Part shown: positions 1 to 7,807 of the stretch, piece after piece
Numbering within the stretch: the first letter of the stretch is position 1
How the letters are laid out: each line of letters starts with the position of its first letter
From: Micromonospora sp. WMMD1155
Lineage (GTDB): Bacteria > Actinomycetota > Actinomycetes > Mycobacteriales > Micromonosporaceae
Assembly: GCF_029581275.1 (NCBI RefSeq)
Contig: NZ_CP120742.1
Coordinates: 222,501 to 286,500, forward strand
Length of the DNA: 64,000 nt
Reading direction: 5' to 3'
The notes under the pieces: generated by a model
Databases searched by the model: none
What the model saw: the letters and a program-made list of their open reading frames with translations, nothing else
Told to the model about the DNA's origin: nothing
Translations under genes and position numbers: made by a program

Positions 1-170
1 TGCAGGCTCGCCGCGGTGGGGTCGAAGCCCACGTAGTACGTGGCGGACTTCCCACCGTCGAGCAGCTCGCGCAGCTCGTCGAGGCCGGTCGAGTCCTGAA
101 TCAGGCCACGCCAGAGCAGGTCGTCGGTCAGGGAGTCCCGCCCGGGCGGCGGGAGGCTACTGTCGGTCAC
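1..170 (-). CDS. tyrS: tyrosyl-tRNA synthetase, N-terminal fragment (gene runs off the left edge)
   Basis: Cytoplasmic class I aminoacyl-tRNA synthetase that charges tRNA-Tyr. Only about the first 56 codons lie in the window. The reading frame contains the motif [12 protein letters not shown], the conserved N-terminal segment of bacterial TyrS that directly precedes the HIGH-type ATP motif, so the window ends at that motif. The start is a GTG at 170; a second in-frame GTG at 176 is equally possible because neither has a strong Shine-Dalgarno sequence. The thioesterase gene at 271 is divergent. In related actinomycetes tyrS lies downstream of the argC-H cluster, which fits this window. Identification rests on the motif and the gene order. 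Confidence 0.85.
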   Translation of the reverse strand, partial: MTDSSLPPPGRDSLTDDLLWRGLIQDSTGLDELRELLDGGKSATYYVGFDPTAASL

Positions 171-270
171 GGTCACCGATTCTCCCCCATCGCCGGCACC
201 GACCCGTACCGGGTTTGGCGCAACCCGCCGCGGTTAGGCTTACGCCGAGTTGATCGAGGAGGGTTTCGCC

Positions 271-660
271 GTGGAGATGCCGGACGTGACGGGTGGTCTC
301 GTCGCCCTGCTCGGCCTGACGTTCAAGGAAGCGTCCCCCGACCGGGTGGTCATCAGCTGGCAGGTCCGACCGGAGCTGCACCAGCCGTACGGCATCCTGC
401 ACGGCGGCGTGTACTGCTCGGTCGTGGAGACCGCGGCGAGCGTGGGTGGCGGCCTCTGGCTGGCCGACCGGGGCACCGTGGTCGGGGTGTCGAACCAGAC
501 CGACTTCCTGCGGGCCGTCCGCGACGGGGAGCTGACCGCCGTCGGCACTCCCGTACACCGGGGCCGCAGCCAGCAGCTGTGGCAGGTGGAGATCACCGAC
601 GCCGACGACCGGCTGGTCGCCCGCGGCCAGGTGCGGCTGCAGAACCTCTCGCGCGACTGA
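271..660 (+). CDS. PaaI/YdiI-type hotdog-fold acyl-CoA thioesterase
   Basis: Predicted cytoplasmic single-domain hotdog thioesterase of 129 residues, the usual family length. The signature LHGGVYCSVVETA is at about residues 43-55, with the HGG motif at 44-46 and the putative catalytic Glu at 53; a conserved SNQTDFLR segment follows. The frame is open back to a TTG at 250, but GAGGAGG at 256-262 lies 8 bases before the GTG at 271, so that GTG is chosen. Such enzymes hydrolyse aromatic or fatty acyl-CoA; the substrate cannot be told here. It is divergent from tyrS and its stop lies about 20 bases from the convergent stop of the DUF21 gene. Confidence 0.8.
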   Translation: MEMPDVTGGLVALLGLTFKEASPDRVVISWQVRPELHQPYGILHGGVYCSVVETAASVGGGLWLADRGTVVGVSNQTDFLRAVRDGELTAVGTPVHRGRSQQLWQVEITDADDRLVARGQVRLQNLSRD

Positions 661-679
661 GCGGCGGCACCGGGCCGAC

Positions 680-2023
680 TCAGCTCCGGGCCTCGTCCAG
701 CACCGGCTCCGCGCTCTGCTCGGCGTCGCCGTCGGTGTCGGCCTCGACCTCATCGGGTACGCGGCTGACCCGTACCTCGGTGATCGCCCGGTGGTCGATG
801 CCCGCCACCATCAGCACCCAGCCGTCCAGGGTGACGTCCTCCCCGGCCACGGTCGGGATGTGCCCGAGTCGGGCCAACACCAGCCCGGCGACGGTGGTGT
901 AGTCCCCGGCGGGGCGCGACGGCAGCTCGACGCCGATGTCCGGAAGGTCGTGCACCGGGAACGTGCCGGGCAGCAGCAGCGCGCCGTCGGCGTCGCGGCG
1001 CACCGAGCTGACATCCCGGTCGGTCTCGTCGTAGATCTCTCCGACGATCTCCTCCAGGATGTCCTCCAGCGTCACGATGCCGTCGACGGCGCCGCGCTCG
1101 TCCACGACCAGCGCGATGTGCTGGCGCTCGGCCTTGAACTGACGCAACGCGTCCACCACGGGCAGCGAGTCGGGCAGCAGCATCGGGGGCCGGGCGATCT
1201 CGTCGACCGGACGGTCGTCGGGCACTCCCACCAGGTCGCGCAGGTGGATCACGCCCGCCGTGTCGTCCAGGCCGCCGTGCCGCACCACCGGCGCCCGGGA
1301 GTGCCCGGTGGCGGCCAGCACGAGCCGTGCGGCCTCCGCGGTGGTCCCGCTGTCGAGAGTGAAGACCTGCAACCGGGGTACGAGGACGGCCCGCAACCGC
1401 CGGTCGGCGATCTCCACCGCCCCGGCGATGATGGTGCGCTGTTCCTTGGTGAAGCCGTGGTTGCCCGCGACGATGTCGCGCAGCTCGTCCGGGCCGATCT
1501 CCTCCGGCTCGTGCTTGGGGTTGAGCCCGACCAGCCGGACCACCAGGTCACTGGTGGCGCCGAGGGCCCAGACGGCCGGGCGGGTGAACGCGGCCAGCAG
1601 ATCGAGGGGACGGGCCACCAGCAGCGCCCACCGCTCGGCGGACTGCATGGCGATCCGCTTGGGGGCCAGCTCGCCGAAGACCAGGGTGACGAACGTCAGC
1701 ACGAGGGTGACCGCCACGATCGCCACCGTCTCGGCGGCGCCGCCGAACACCCCGAGCAGCGGTACGAGGGGCTTGGCCAGCGAGACCGCGGCGGCGGCGG
1801 AGGCCAGGAACCCGGCGAGGGTGATGCCGATCTGGATGGTGGCCAGGAAGCGGTTCGGATCCTTGGCGAGCCGGGCCAGCACCCGCCCCGCCCGGCTGGT
1901 GCGCTCCAACCGCTGGATCTGGCTGTCCCGCAGGGACACCAACGCCATCTCGCTACCGGCGAAGAGCGCGTTGATCACGATCAGGATTCCGACCAGGGCC
2001 AGTTGGCTCCCGTAGCTCTGCAC
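680..2023 (-). CDS. CNNM/CorC-type membrane protein (DUF21 + two CBS + CorC_HlyC domain)
   Basis: Integral membrane protein of 447 residues with the domain order of the hemolysin C/CorC/CNNM family. An N-terminal DUF21 membrane domain covers about 1-200 (opening hydrophobic helix followed by the GSEMALVSLR segment), a CBS pair about 205-330 (with the VVDERGAVDGIVTLEDILEE core near 300), and a C-terminal CorC_HlyC domain about 345-425. Members are implicated in Mg2+/Co2+ export or transport tuning; older hemolysin labels are misleading. The GTG start at 2023 follows a GAGGGAG sequence about 9 bases upstream. The acidic, Asp/Glu-rich last 25 residues are typical of actinobacterial forms. The ion specificity is not decided by the sequence. 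Confidence 0.85.
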   Translation of the reverse strand: MQSYGSQLALVGILIVINALFAGSEMALVSLRDSQIQRLERTSRAGRVLARLAKDPNRFLATIQIGITLAGFLASAAAAVSLAKPLVPLLGVFGGAAETVAIVAVTLVLTFVTLVFGELAPKRIAMQSAERWALLVARPLDLLAAFTRPAVWALGATSDLVVRLVGLNPKHEPEEIGPDELRDIVAGNHGFTKEQRTIIAGAVEIADRRLRAVLVPRLQVFTLDSGTTAEAARLVLAATGHSRAPVVRHGGLDDTAGVIHLRDLVGVPDDRPVDEIARPPMLLPDSLPVVDALRQFKAERQHIALVVDERGAVDGIVTLEDILEEIVGEIYDETDRDVSSVRRDADGALLLPGTFPVHDLPDIGVELPSRPAGDYTTVAGLVLARLGHIPTVAGEDVTLDGWVLMVAGIDHRAITEVRVSRVPDEVEADTDGDAEQSAEPVLDEARS

Positions 2024-2191
2024 GCCCGGTTCGCTCCCTCTCCGGTGGTGGCACCGGCCGGTACGCGCGGCGCCCCGCCGGTCGGCGAGCCCGCCCGGCG
2101 TAGGCGTCTAGTTGCCCCGTCCCGCGCCGGCCGAATCCTGCCCGAGCGAGGGTACGCGAACGGGTGCCGCTGCCGCCGGACCGGGCGTCGG

Positions 2192-2821
2192 TCAGGTGGG
2201 TGACCCGGGCAGGTCGAGGACGTACGAGTCGCCCTCCGGGCGGAAGCCGAGCCGGTGGTAGTAGGGGGCGACCATCCGGGGCGGGCTGACCACCCGGTGG
2301 AAGCCCCGTTCGGTGAACAGGTGACTGCGCCGGTAGACGAACTCACCCGGGGTGAAGTCGCGGAACTTCGGGGTCACGTAGTCCAGGTCGATCTGGGCCA
2401 CGCCCCGCGCCTCGGCGTGCGAGAGCACCACCCCGACCACCTCGTCGGCGGTGACCACCAGGAACGCGGATCGCCCCGAGGCGTCCGGGTCCCAGTGGAA
2501 GCCGGGGTTGAAGCGGGCGATGTCGGCGGCGTGCACCCGCAGCGTGTGGGCGAGGAACTGGTCGCCGACGCCGACCTCCACCACCTGGTAGGTCTTCTCG
2601 TCGTGGCGGGTGGCGAGCATCCCGCGCAGGTACCAGATGTTGATCACCGCGAGCACGATGTTGAGCCCGACCATGGGCCAGACCCCGATCGCGGCGTTGT
2701 AGCCGATCAACACGACGCAACCGACGAGGTTGAGCGCGCGCAGCCGCAGGACGCGCGACTGCAACAGCGACCAGACCAGCACCGCGGAGCCGGCCCAGCC
2801 GACCAGATCCAACCAGTTCAC
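2192..2821 (-). CDS. YgjV-like membrane protein with C-terminal acetyltransferase-like segment
   Basis: A 209-residue protein with two visible parts. Residues 1-65 form about three membrane helices (VGWAGSAVLVWSLLQSR and VGLNIVLAVINIWYL are clear) resembling the YgjV family of inner-membrane proteins. Residues 90-205 are soluble, with a GNAT-like ending (APYYHRLGFRPEGDSYVLDL), where the YHRLGF stretch resembles the last helix/strand of acetyltransferases. No acyl-CoA pyrophosphate loop is obvious, so catalytic activity is doubtful. The start is a GTG at 2821. A true GNAT gene ends 9 bases upstream at 2831, so the two may be cotranscribed. Function unknown. Confidence 0.7.
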   Translation of the reverse strand: MNWLDLVGWAGSAVLVWSLLQSRVLRLRALNLVGCVVLIGYNAAIGVWPMVGLNIVLAVINIWYLRGMLATRHDEKTYQVVEVGVGDQFLAHTLRVHAADIARFNPGFHWDPDASGRSAFLVVTADEVVGVVLSHAEARGVAQIDLDYVTPKFRDFTPGEFVYRRSHLFTERGFHRVVSPPRMVAPYYHRLGFRPEGDSYVLDLPGSPT

Positions 2822-2830
2822 CCCGCGAGA

Positions 2831-3331
2831 CTAGTGCCCGCCCAGGTCAGCGCCCTCGGCGGGCAGCTCCAGCAGCCACTCCTCGACGTCTTCGCCGCGA
2901 CCGTTCGCGTACCCCGAATCCTCACCGACCACCACGAACCCGCACTTGCGGAGCACCGCGAGGGACGCGGCGTTGTCCTTGGCGGCGCGGGCGTGCACCG
3001 GTCGGGGCAGCTCCCGCAGCAGGGCGGTCAGGGCCGCCGTGGCGTGACCCCGGCCCCAGCGCGCCGGATCGATCCAGTAGCTGACCTCGGTCTGCTCGCC
3101 GGCCGGCCAGGCGCTCACGTAGCCGACCACCTCGCCGTCGACCTCGACGGTGCGGACCAGGTTCGCCGGGTCGGTCAGCACCCGGGCCCAGTGCTGGGCG
3201 AACTCACGACGGTCGGTCGGGTCCTTGGGACCGAACGCGGCCATCCGGTTGGCCTCCGGGTCCTGCTGGTGCAGGAAGAACTCGACGAGGTCGTCCTCGC
3301 GGACCGGTCGCAGCACCACGTCGGAGGTCAT
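2831..3331 (-). CDS. GNAT N-acetyltransferase (RimJ/RimL type)
   Basis: Soluble 166-residue acetyltransferase of the Acetyltransf_3 group. It opens with LRPVREDDLVEFF, carries the acetyl-CoA-binding motif A as RWGRGHATAALTALL near residue 105, and ends with NAASLAVLRKCGF, the conserved helix/strand that follows. Such enzymes acetylate protein N-termini, antibiotics or small amines; the acceptor cannot be inferred. The ATG at 3331 has no Shine-Dalgarno sequence but lies 6 bases after a TACCCT hexamer, so the transcript is probably leaderless. The YgjV-like gene follows after 9 bases and likely shares the transcript. Divergent from the universal stress gene. Confidence 0.8.
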   Translation of the reverse strand: MTSDVVLRPVREDDLVEFFLHQQDPEANRMAAFGPKDPTDRREFAQHWARVLTDPANLVRTVEVDGEVVGYVSAWPAGEQTEVSYWIDPARWGRGHATAALTALLRELPRPVHARAAKDNAASLAVLRKCGFVVVGEDSGYANGRGEDVEEWLLELPAEGADLGGH

Positions 3332-3338
3332 CAGGCGA

Positions 3339-3344
3339 GGGTAC
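3339..3344 (-). promoter_or_regulatory. putative -10 element (TACCCT) of a leaderless promoter
   Basis: On the minus strand TACCCT is followed by 6 bases and then the ATG of the GNAT gene, the geometry of actinobacterial leaderless promoters (TANNNT-N6-8-start). The surrounding GCGAGGGTACGC-AACGGGTGC string (plus strand 3335-3355) recurs with one extra base at 2146-2167. No convincing -35 hexamer is seen. Confidence 0.4.
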
Positions 3345-3514
3345 GCAACGGGTGCGTCAGAAACGGTCGGCGGATGAGGACCAGCGCGGCCGGCTCCGGC
3401 GGCGACGGCCGTGGGCGCTCGAAGACACGCCGCGGGAGTGCCGCAGGCGGCGCGTCCGGACCCGCCACCGCGGTCGTACGGTCGACAATGACCTGACCGA
3501 CCCAGGGAGCGCCG

Positions 3515-4393
3515 ATGAACCGACCCGTCGTGGTGGGCGTGGACGGATCGCCGTCCAGCCTCGTCGCCGCCGAGCACGCGGCCCGCGCCGCGCTGCTCCG
3601 GTCCCGACCGCTGCACCTGGTGCACGGCTTCCTGCACCCGCTCGGCTACGGCGTGCCGCTCAACCCGTACGACCTCGGGGTGCCGGCCCCCTCCGAGGAG
3701 GCGCAGAAGATGTTGGAGCGTACGGCGACCGAGCTGACCGACCGGTGGCCCGGCCTGGCCGTCGAGGTGCGTCAGGTCGCCGGCGGGCCCGGCATCACCA
3801 TGATCGAGGAGTCCCGCCGCGCCGACCTCGTCGTAGTGGGCAGCCGCGGGTTGGGCGGGTTCGCCGGGCTGCTGCTCGGGTCGGTCGGCACGCAGGTGGC
3901 CGCGCACGCGCACTGCCCGGTGCTGGTGGTCCGCCCGGACGAGCAGCCGATCCCGGTGGACGGCCCGGTGCTCGTCGGCGTCGACGGGTCCGAGTCGTCG
4001 CGGCTCGCCGTGGGCTACGCCGCCGACGAGGCGGCACGGCGCGACGTACCGCTGGTGCTGGTGCACGTCGGCCCGCCGACGGAGGGCCGCACGGTGCCGG
4101 AGGAGATCGAGGAGTCGCAGGCCGCGTACCGGGTCGACGCCGTGCGGCTGCTCGCCGACGCTTCGGCCGCGGTGCGCGCCGAGCATCCCGACCTGGTGGT
4201 GCGGGAGCATCCGGTCCGGGCGGCCGGGGCGGCCCAGGGGCTCATCGAGGCCAGCGGCACCGCGTCGCTGCTGGTCGTGGGCACCCGGGGCCGCGCCGGG
4301 TTCACCGGCATGCTGCTCGGCTCGGTCAGCCAGGCGGCGATCCAGCACGCGCACTGCCCGGTGCTGGTCGCCCATCCGTACCCGGTCAGCTGA
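3515..4393 (+). CDS. universal stress protein, two tandem UspA domains
   Basis: Cytoplasmic 292-residue protein made of two UspA domains (about 1-145 and 150-290). Each ends in the ATP-binding glycine motif: GSRGLGGFAGLLLGS in the first and GTRGRAGFTGMLLGS in the second, both followed by the HAHCPVLV strand. Both domains start with VGVDGS, including the Asp that contacts adenine. Two intact nucleotide sites suggest the ATP-binding class of tandem stress proteins, which in actinobacteria are often dormancy or hypoxia induced. The ATG at 3515 follows an AGGGAG element. Its last 8 bases overlap the convergent FMN reductase gene. No regulator site was recognised. Confidence 0.9.
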   Translation: MNRPVVVGVDGSPSSLVAAEHAARAALLRSRPLHLVHGFLHPLGYGVPLNPYDLGVPAPSEEAQKMLERTATELTDRWPGLAVEVRQVAGGPGITMIEESRRADLVVVGSRGLGGFAGLLLGSVGTQVAAHAHCPVLVVRPDEQPIPVDGPVLVGVDGSESSRLAVGYAADEAARRDVPLVLVHVGPPTEGRTVPEEIEESQAAYRVDAVRLLADASAAVRAEHPDLVVREHPVRAAGAAQGLIEASGTASLLVVGTRGRAGFTGMLLGSVSQAAIQHAHCPVLVAHPYPVS

Positions 4394-5021
4394 CCGGCGC
4401 GTCGCCTCCCCGACCGAGCATCTGCAGGAAGTCGGTGGTGAGGGCGAACGGGTCGGCCGGGCCGCCGGTCGGTGGCCGACGCTCGACCTGGTCGGCCAAC
4501 TCCCCGGCGGCACGCCGGATCCGACCGCGCAACGCGCCGTCGGCGGTGCCGTCCGACCAGTCCTCCGGTGCGGCGAAGACCGCCGTCGGGACCACCACCG
4601 ACCGCAGGTACGCGAACATCGGGCGGACGGCGTGCTCCAGGGCCAGCGAGTGCCGGGCGGTGCCGCCGGTGGCCCCGATCAGCACCGGCCGGTCGACGAG
4701 CGACTCCTTCTCCAACACGTCGAAGAAGGACTTGAAGAGCCCGTTGTAGGAGGCGCTGAAGATCGGGGTGACGGCGATGAGGCCGTCCGCGCCGGTCACC
4801 GTGTCGACGACCTCGCGCAACGCTGCCGGCGGGAACCCGGTGAGCATGTTGTTGACCACGTCGTGGGCGTACTCCCGCAGGTCGACGACGTGCAGCTCCA
4901 CCTCGGAGCCGCGCCGGACCAACTCGTCGCGGGTGGCCGCGGCGAGCTGGTCGGCGAGCAGCCGGGTCGACGAGGGCTGACTCAGCCCCGCCGAGACCAC
5001 GGCCAGGGTGCGGCGGGTCAT
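4386..5021 (-). CDS. NADPH-dependent FMN reductase partnered with an LLM monooxygenase (CE1759-like)
   Basis: Flavodoxin-like 211-residue reductase. The core shows the N-terminal VVSAGLSQPSSTRLLADQL flavin-phosphate loop and the TPIFSASYNGLFKSFFDVL stretch near residue 85, typical of NADPH:FMN reductases that feed reduced flavin to a monooxygenase. Its ATG overlaps the stop of the upstream LLM oxidoreductase as ATGA, so the two are translationally coupled and almost certainly work together, as in the actinobacterial CE1758/CE1759 pair. The 3' end overlaps the convergent stress-protein gene by 8 bases. The substrate of the pair is unknown. Confidence 0.88.
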   Translation of the reverse strand: MTRRTLAVVSAGLSQPSSTRLLADQLAAATRDELVRRGSEVELHVVDLREYAHDVVNNMLTGFPPAALREVVDTVTGADGLIAVTPIFSASYNGLFKSFFDVLEKESLVDRPVLIGATGGTARHSLALEHAVRPMFAYLRSVVVPTAVFAAPEDWSDGTADGALRGRIRRAAGELADQVERRPPTGGPADPFALTTDFLQMLGRGGDAPVS

Positions 5022-6160
5022 CGCGCCGCCCCCTCCGGTGCCTTGCCGGTCACGTCGTCGACGGCGTGCACGGTGCTGTCCTTCGCGCCGCCGGCGGCGG
5101 CGACCAGCGAGGCGTGGGTGGGCGCCTCCGGCACGTGCGCCGGGCGCAGCGCGGCGAACTCCTTGCGCAGCACCGGCACGACCTCCTCGCCGAGCAGGTC
5201 GAGCTGCTCCAGCACGGTCTTCAGGGGCAGGCCCGCGTGGTCGATGAGGAACAGCTGCCGCTGGTAGTCGCCGACGTACTCCCGGAAGCCCAGGGTGCGG
5301 TCGATGACCTGCTGCGGGCTGCCCACGGTCAGCGGGGTCTCCCGGGTGAACTCCTCCAGCGACGGCCCGTGCCCGTAGACCGGGGCGTTGTCGAAGTACG
5401 GGCGGAACTCCCGCACGGCGTCCTGCGAGTTGCGGCGCATGAACACCTGCCCGCCCAGGCCGACGATGGCCTGGTCGGCGGTGCCGTGGCCGTAGTGCGC
5501 ATACCGCTGGCGGTAGAGCTGCACCATCCGCTGGGTGTGCTCCTTGGGCCAGAAGATGTGGTTGGCGAAGAAGCCGTCGCCGTAGTACGCGGCCTGCTCG
5601 GCGATCTCGGGGCTGCGGATCGAGCCGTGCCAGACGAACGGCGGCACGCCGTCGAGCGGACGCGGCGTCGAGGTGAAGGACTGCAGCGGCGTGCGGTACT
5701 TGCCCTTCCAGTCGACCACGTCCTCGCGCCACAGCCGGTGCAGCAGGTCGTAGTTCTCGATGGCGAGCGGGATTCCGGCGCGGATGTCCTTACCGAACCA
5801 CGGGTAGACCGGGCCGGTGTTGCCGCGGCCCATCATCAGGTCGACCCGACCGTCGGACAGGTGCTGGAGCATCGCGTAGTCCTCGGCGATCTTCACCGGG
5901 TCGTTCGTGGTGATCAGCGTGGTCGAGGTGGACAGCAGCAGACGCTCGGTGCGCGCCGCGATGTGCCCCAGCATGGTGGTCGGTGACGACGGCACGAACG
6001 GCGGGTTGTGGTGCTCGCCGGCGGCGAAGACGTCCAGACCGACCTCTTCGGCCTTGAGCGCGATGGCGACCATCGCCTTGATCCGCTCATGCTCGGTCGG
6101 CTCCCGACCGGTGGTCGGGTCGACCGTGACGTCGCCGACGGTGAAGACTCCGAACTGCAT
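5018..6160 (-). CDS. LLM-class flavin-dependent oxidoreductase (luciferase-like monooxygenase, CE1758-like)
   Basis: TIM-barrel luciferase-like monooxygenase of 380 residues, first gene of a two-gene operon with its FMN reductase. Family landmarks are FGVFTVGDVT at the start, the GLDVFAAGEHHNPPF strand near residue 40, and the DLMMGRGNTGPVYPWFG segment near 108, followed by residues contacting reduced FMN. The ATG at 6160 is preceded by AAGGAG at 6168-6175, giving an unambiguous start. About 60 bases upstream lies a set of TTGAC/GTCAA palindromes that may bind a MarR-type repressor. Enzymes of this group oxidise xenobiotics, sulphonates or amines; the substrate is not inferable. Confidence 0.9.
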   Translation of the reverse strand: MQFGVFTVGDVTVDPTTGREPTEHERIKAMVAIALKAEEVGLDVFAAGEHHNPPFVPSSPTTMLGHIAARTERLLLSTSTTLITTNDPVKIAEDYAMLQHLSDGRVDLMMGRGNTGPVYPWFGKDIRAGIPLAIENYDLLHRLWREDVVDWKGKYRTPLQSFTSTPRPLDGVPPFVWHGSIRSPEIAEQAAYYGDGFFANHIFWPKEHTQRMVQLYRQRYAHYGHGTADQAIVGLGGQVFMRRNSQDAVREFRPYFDNAPVYGHGPSLEEFTRETPLTVGSPQQVIDRTLGFREYVGDYQRQLFLIDHAGLPLKTVLEQLDLLGEEVVPVLRKEFAALRPAHVPEAPTHASLVAAAGGAKDSTVHAVDDVTGKAPEGAAR

Positions 6161-6212
6161 GACCAGCTCCTTGCGTGTTGAACCGGGTCATTCGTGGTGC
6201 CCGGACGCAGCT

Positions 6213-6234
6213 GTCAACTTATTTGACGAGTCAA
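6213..6234. promoter_or_regulatory. candidate MarR-type operator upstream of the LLM operon
   Basis: Three alternating pentamers GTCAA-CTTAT-TTGAC-GA-GTCAA form two overlapping inverted repeats: GTCAA/TTGAC around a 5-base spacer and TTGAC/GTCAA around GA (6223-6234). The second resembles common actinobacterial MarR-family sites. It lies 53-74 bases upstream of the LLM start, where a repressor could block transcription. No MarR gene is adjacent, so the regulator is unidentified. Confidence 0.45.
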
Positions 6235-6310
6235 GTATTCCGTCGGCGGGCCGCACCGATGTGGCGTCGGTCACCCCCAGGAGCGGATCTCGGTCGATAT
6301 GGGGCGTCGA

Positions 6311-6586
6311 TCAGCCGCCCGCCACCGACGGCAACACCTGCACCTCCGCGTCGTCGGCCACGGGCGTGGCGAGACCACCGGAGTGCCGGCAGTCCTCCCC
6401 GTCGACGAAGACGTTGACGTAACGCCGCAGCTCGCCGCGCTCGTCGCGGATCCGCCGGGACAGCCTCGGATGATGGGTGGCCAACTCGTCGAGGACCGCC
6501 CGGAGCGTCCCGGTGGCGGCGATGCTCAGCCGACTGGCACCGCCGGCCTCGCCCCGCAGTGGCCCGGGCAGCAGCACGGTGACCAC
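6311..6586 (-). CDS. ThiS/MoaD-family ubiquitin-like protein
   Basis: Small beta-grasp protein of 91 residues ending in LPSVAGG. The free C-terminal Gly-Gly is the hallmark of sulphur carriers that are adenylated and thiocarboxylated. The internal segment RYVNVFVDGEDCRHSGG near residue 55 matches the MoaD/ThiS turn. The GTG start at 6586 is only one base beyond the stop of the BNR-repeat gene, so they form a coupled pair. No moaE, thiG or E1-like enzyme is nearby, so its partner and whether it serves molybdopterin, thiazole or another sulphur product are open. Confidence 0.75.
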   Translation of the reverse strand: MVTVLLPGPLRGEAGGASRLSIAATGTLRAVLDELATHHPRLSRRIRDERGELRRYVNVFVDGEDCRHSGGLATPVADDAEVQVLPSVAGG

Positions 6587-6587
6587 G

Positions 6588-7673
6588 TCACACCGTCGCA
6601 GCGCGGACGCAGAGCACGTCGGGCAGGTGCGCGGCCACCGTCGACCAGGAGTCACCCTCGTCGCGGCTGGCGAACACCGAGCCGGAACGAGTGCCGAAGT
6701 AGACCCCGCCCGGGGTGGAGTCGTCGGCGCACATCGCGTCGCGCAGCACCGCCGGGTAGAACGGGCCCTCCGGCAGCCCCACCGACAGCGGCTCCCACTT
6801 GCCGCCCGCGTCGGCGGATCGGAACACCCGGCAGCGGTGGTCGGTGGGGAACCGCTCGCTGTCGGCCACCAACGGGAACGTCCACACCACGCCGGCGCGC
6901 CCGGGGTGGGCCACCATCGGGAAGCCGAAGTCGCTGGGCAGCCCGTCGGCGATCGAGGACCACGTGCGGCCGTCGTCGTCGGAACGGTAGACCCCGTGGT
7001 GGTTCTGCGCGTACAACCGCTCGGGGTCGACGGCGTCCCGGGCGACCTTGTGCACGCACTGGCCGAACTCCGGCCACTCGTCGGGCATGAAGTACGCGCG
7101 GATGCCGGTGTTGCCCGGCGCCCAGCTGGCCCCCGCGTCCGTCGAGCGGTAGACCCCGCCGGTGGACATGGCGACCAGCAGCCGGGCCGGGTCACGCGGG
7201 TGCGGCAGCACGGTGTGCACGGCCTGACCGCCGAAGCCGGCCTCCCACTGCGGACGGTGCGGGTGGTCCCACAGGGACCGGACCAGCTCGAAGCTGCGAC
7301 CACCGTCGGTGGACTTGAACAGGGCGGACGGCTCGGTGCCGGCCCAGACCACGTCCGGCTCGTCGGGACCGGCCGGCATCAGCTGCCAGACCCGCCCCAG
7401 GGAGACGCCCGTGTCGCTCGGGAACGCGACCGGCGCCTCGTCCGGCTCGTCCCAGGACGCGCCGAGGTCGTCGCTGGTGGCGACGCTGGGCCCGAAGTGT
7501 GAGCTGGTCACTCCGGCGAGCAGCCGGGGGGTGGGGCGACGGGTGTCGACAGCGACCGAGTAGACACCGGTCATCGGGAAGTGCGGGCCGGTGATCTCCC
7601 AACTGCGCCGGTCGTCGTCGCTGGTGGCGAGGAACAACCCCTTGGCCGTGCCGATCGCGAGCAGTGTTGCCAT
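6588..7673 (-). CDS. BNR/sialidase-like beta-propeller protein
   Basis: A 361-residue protein built of repeated Asp-box (BNR) units: STDGGRSF, STDAGASW, SDDDGRTW, SADAGGKW and SRDEGDSW occur at the regular spacing of a beta-propeller. No signal peptide is present (MATLLAIGTAKGLFLATS starts a propeller blade), so it is probably cytoplasmic, and the catalytic Arg triad of true sialidases is not evident. The start is ATG 7673 behind GGAGGA; a GTG at 7676 is also possible. It is coupled to the ThiS/MoaD gene, an association I recall from other actinomycetes, but the function is unknown. The name sialidase should not be taken as an activity. Confidence 0.8.
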   Translation of the reverse strand: MATLLAIGTAKGLFLATSDDDRRSWEITGPHFPMTGVYSVAVDTRRPTPRLLAGVTSSHFGPSVATSDDLGASWDEPDEAPVAFPSDTGVSLGRVWQLMPAGPDEPDVVWAGTEPSALFKSTDGGRSFELVRSLWDHPHRPQWEAGFGGQAVHTVLPHPRDPARLLVAMSTGGVYRSTDAGASWAPGNTGIRAYFMPDEWPEFGQCVHKVARDAVDPERLYAQNHHGVYRSDDDGRTWSSIADGLPSDFGFPMVAHPGRAGVVWTFPLVADSERFPTDHRCRVFRSADAGGKWEPLSVGLPEGPFYPAVLRDAMCADDSTPGGVYFGTRSGSVFASRDEGDSWSTVAAHLPDVLCVRAATV

Positions 7674-7807
7674 CACGTCCTCCGAACCGTCGGTGAGCAG
7701 GTGCGGTGATTATGGCCACACCCCCCGACACATTGACCCGGACACACGCCGCGCCCGGCCCGACCACTGGGCACGAAGTCGCCGGCTGGCCGCGGCGGCA
7801 CGGGTTC

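Noticed and set aside
791..2203. 470-codon plus-strand open frame
   Set aside because: Antisense shadow of the DUF21/CBS gene with biased composition and no domain.
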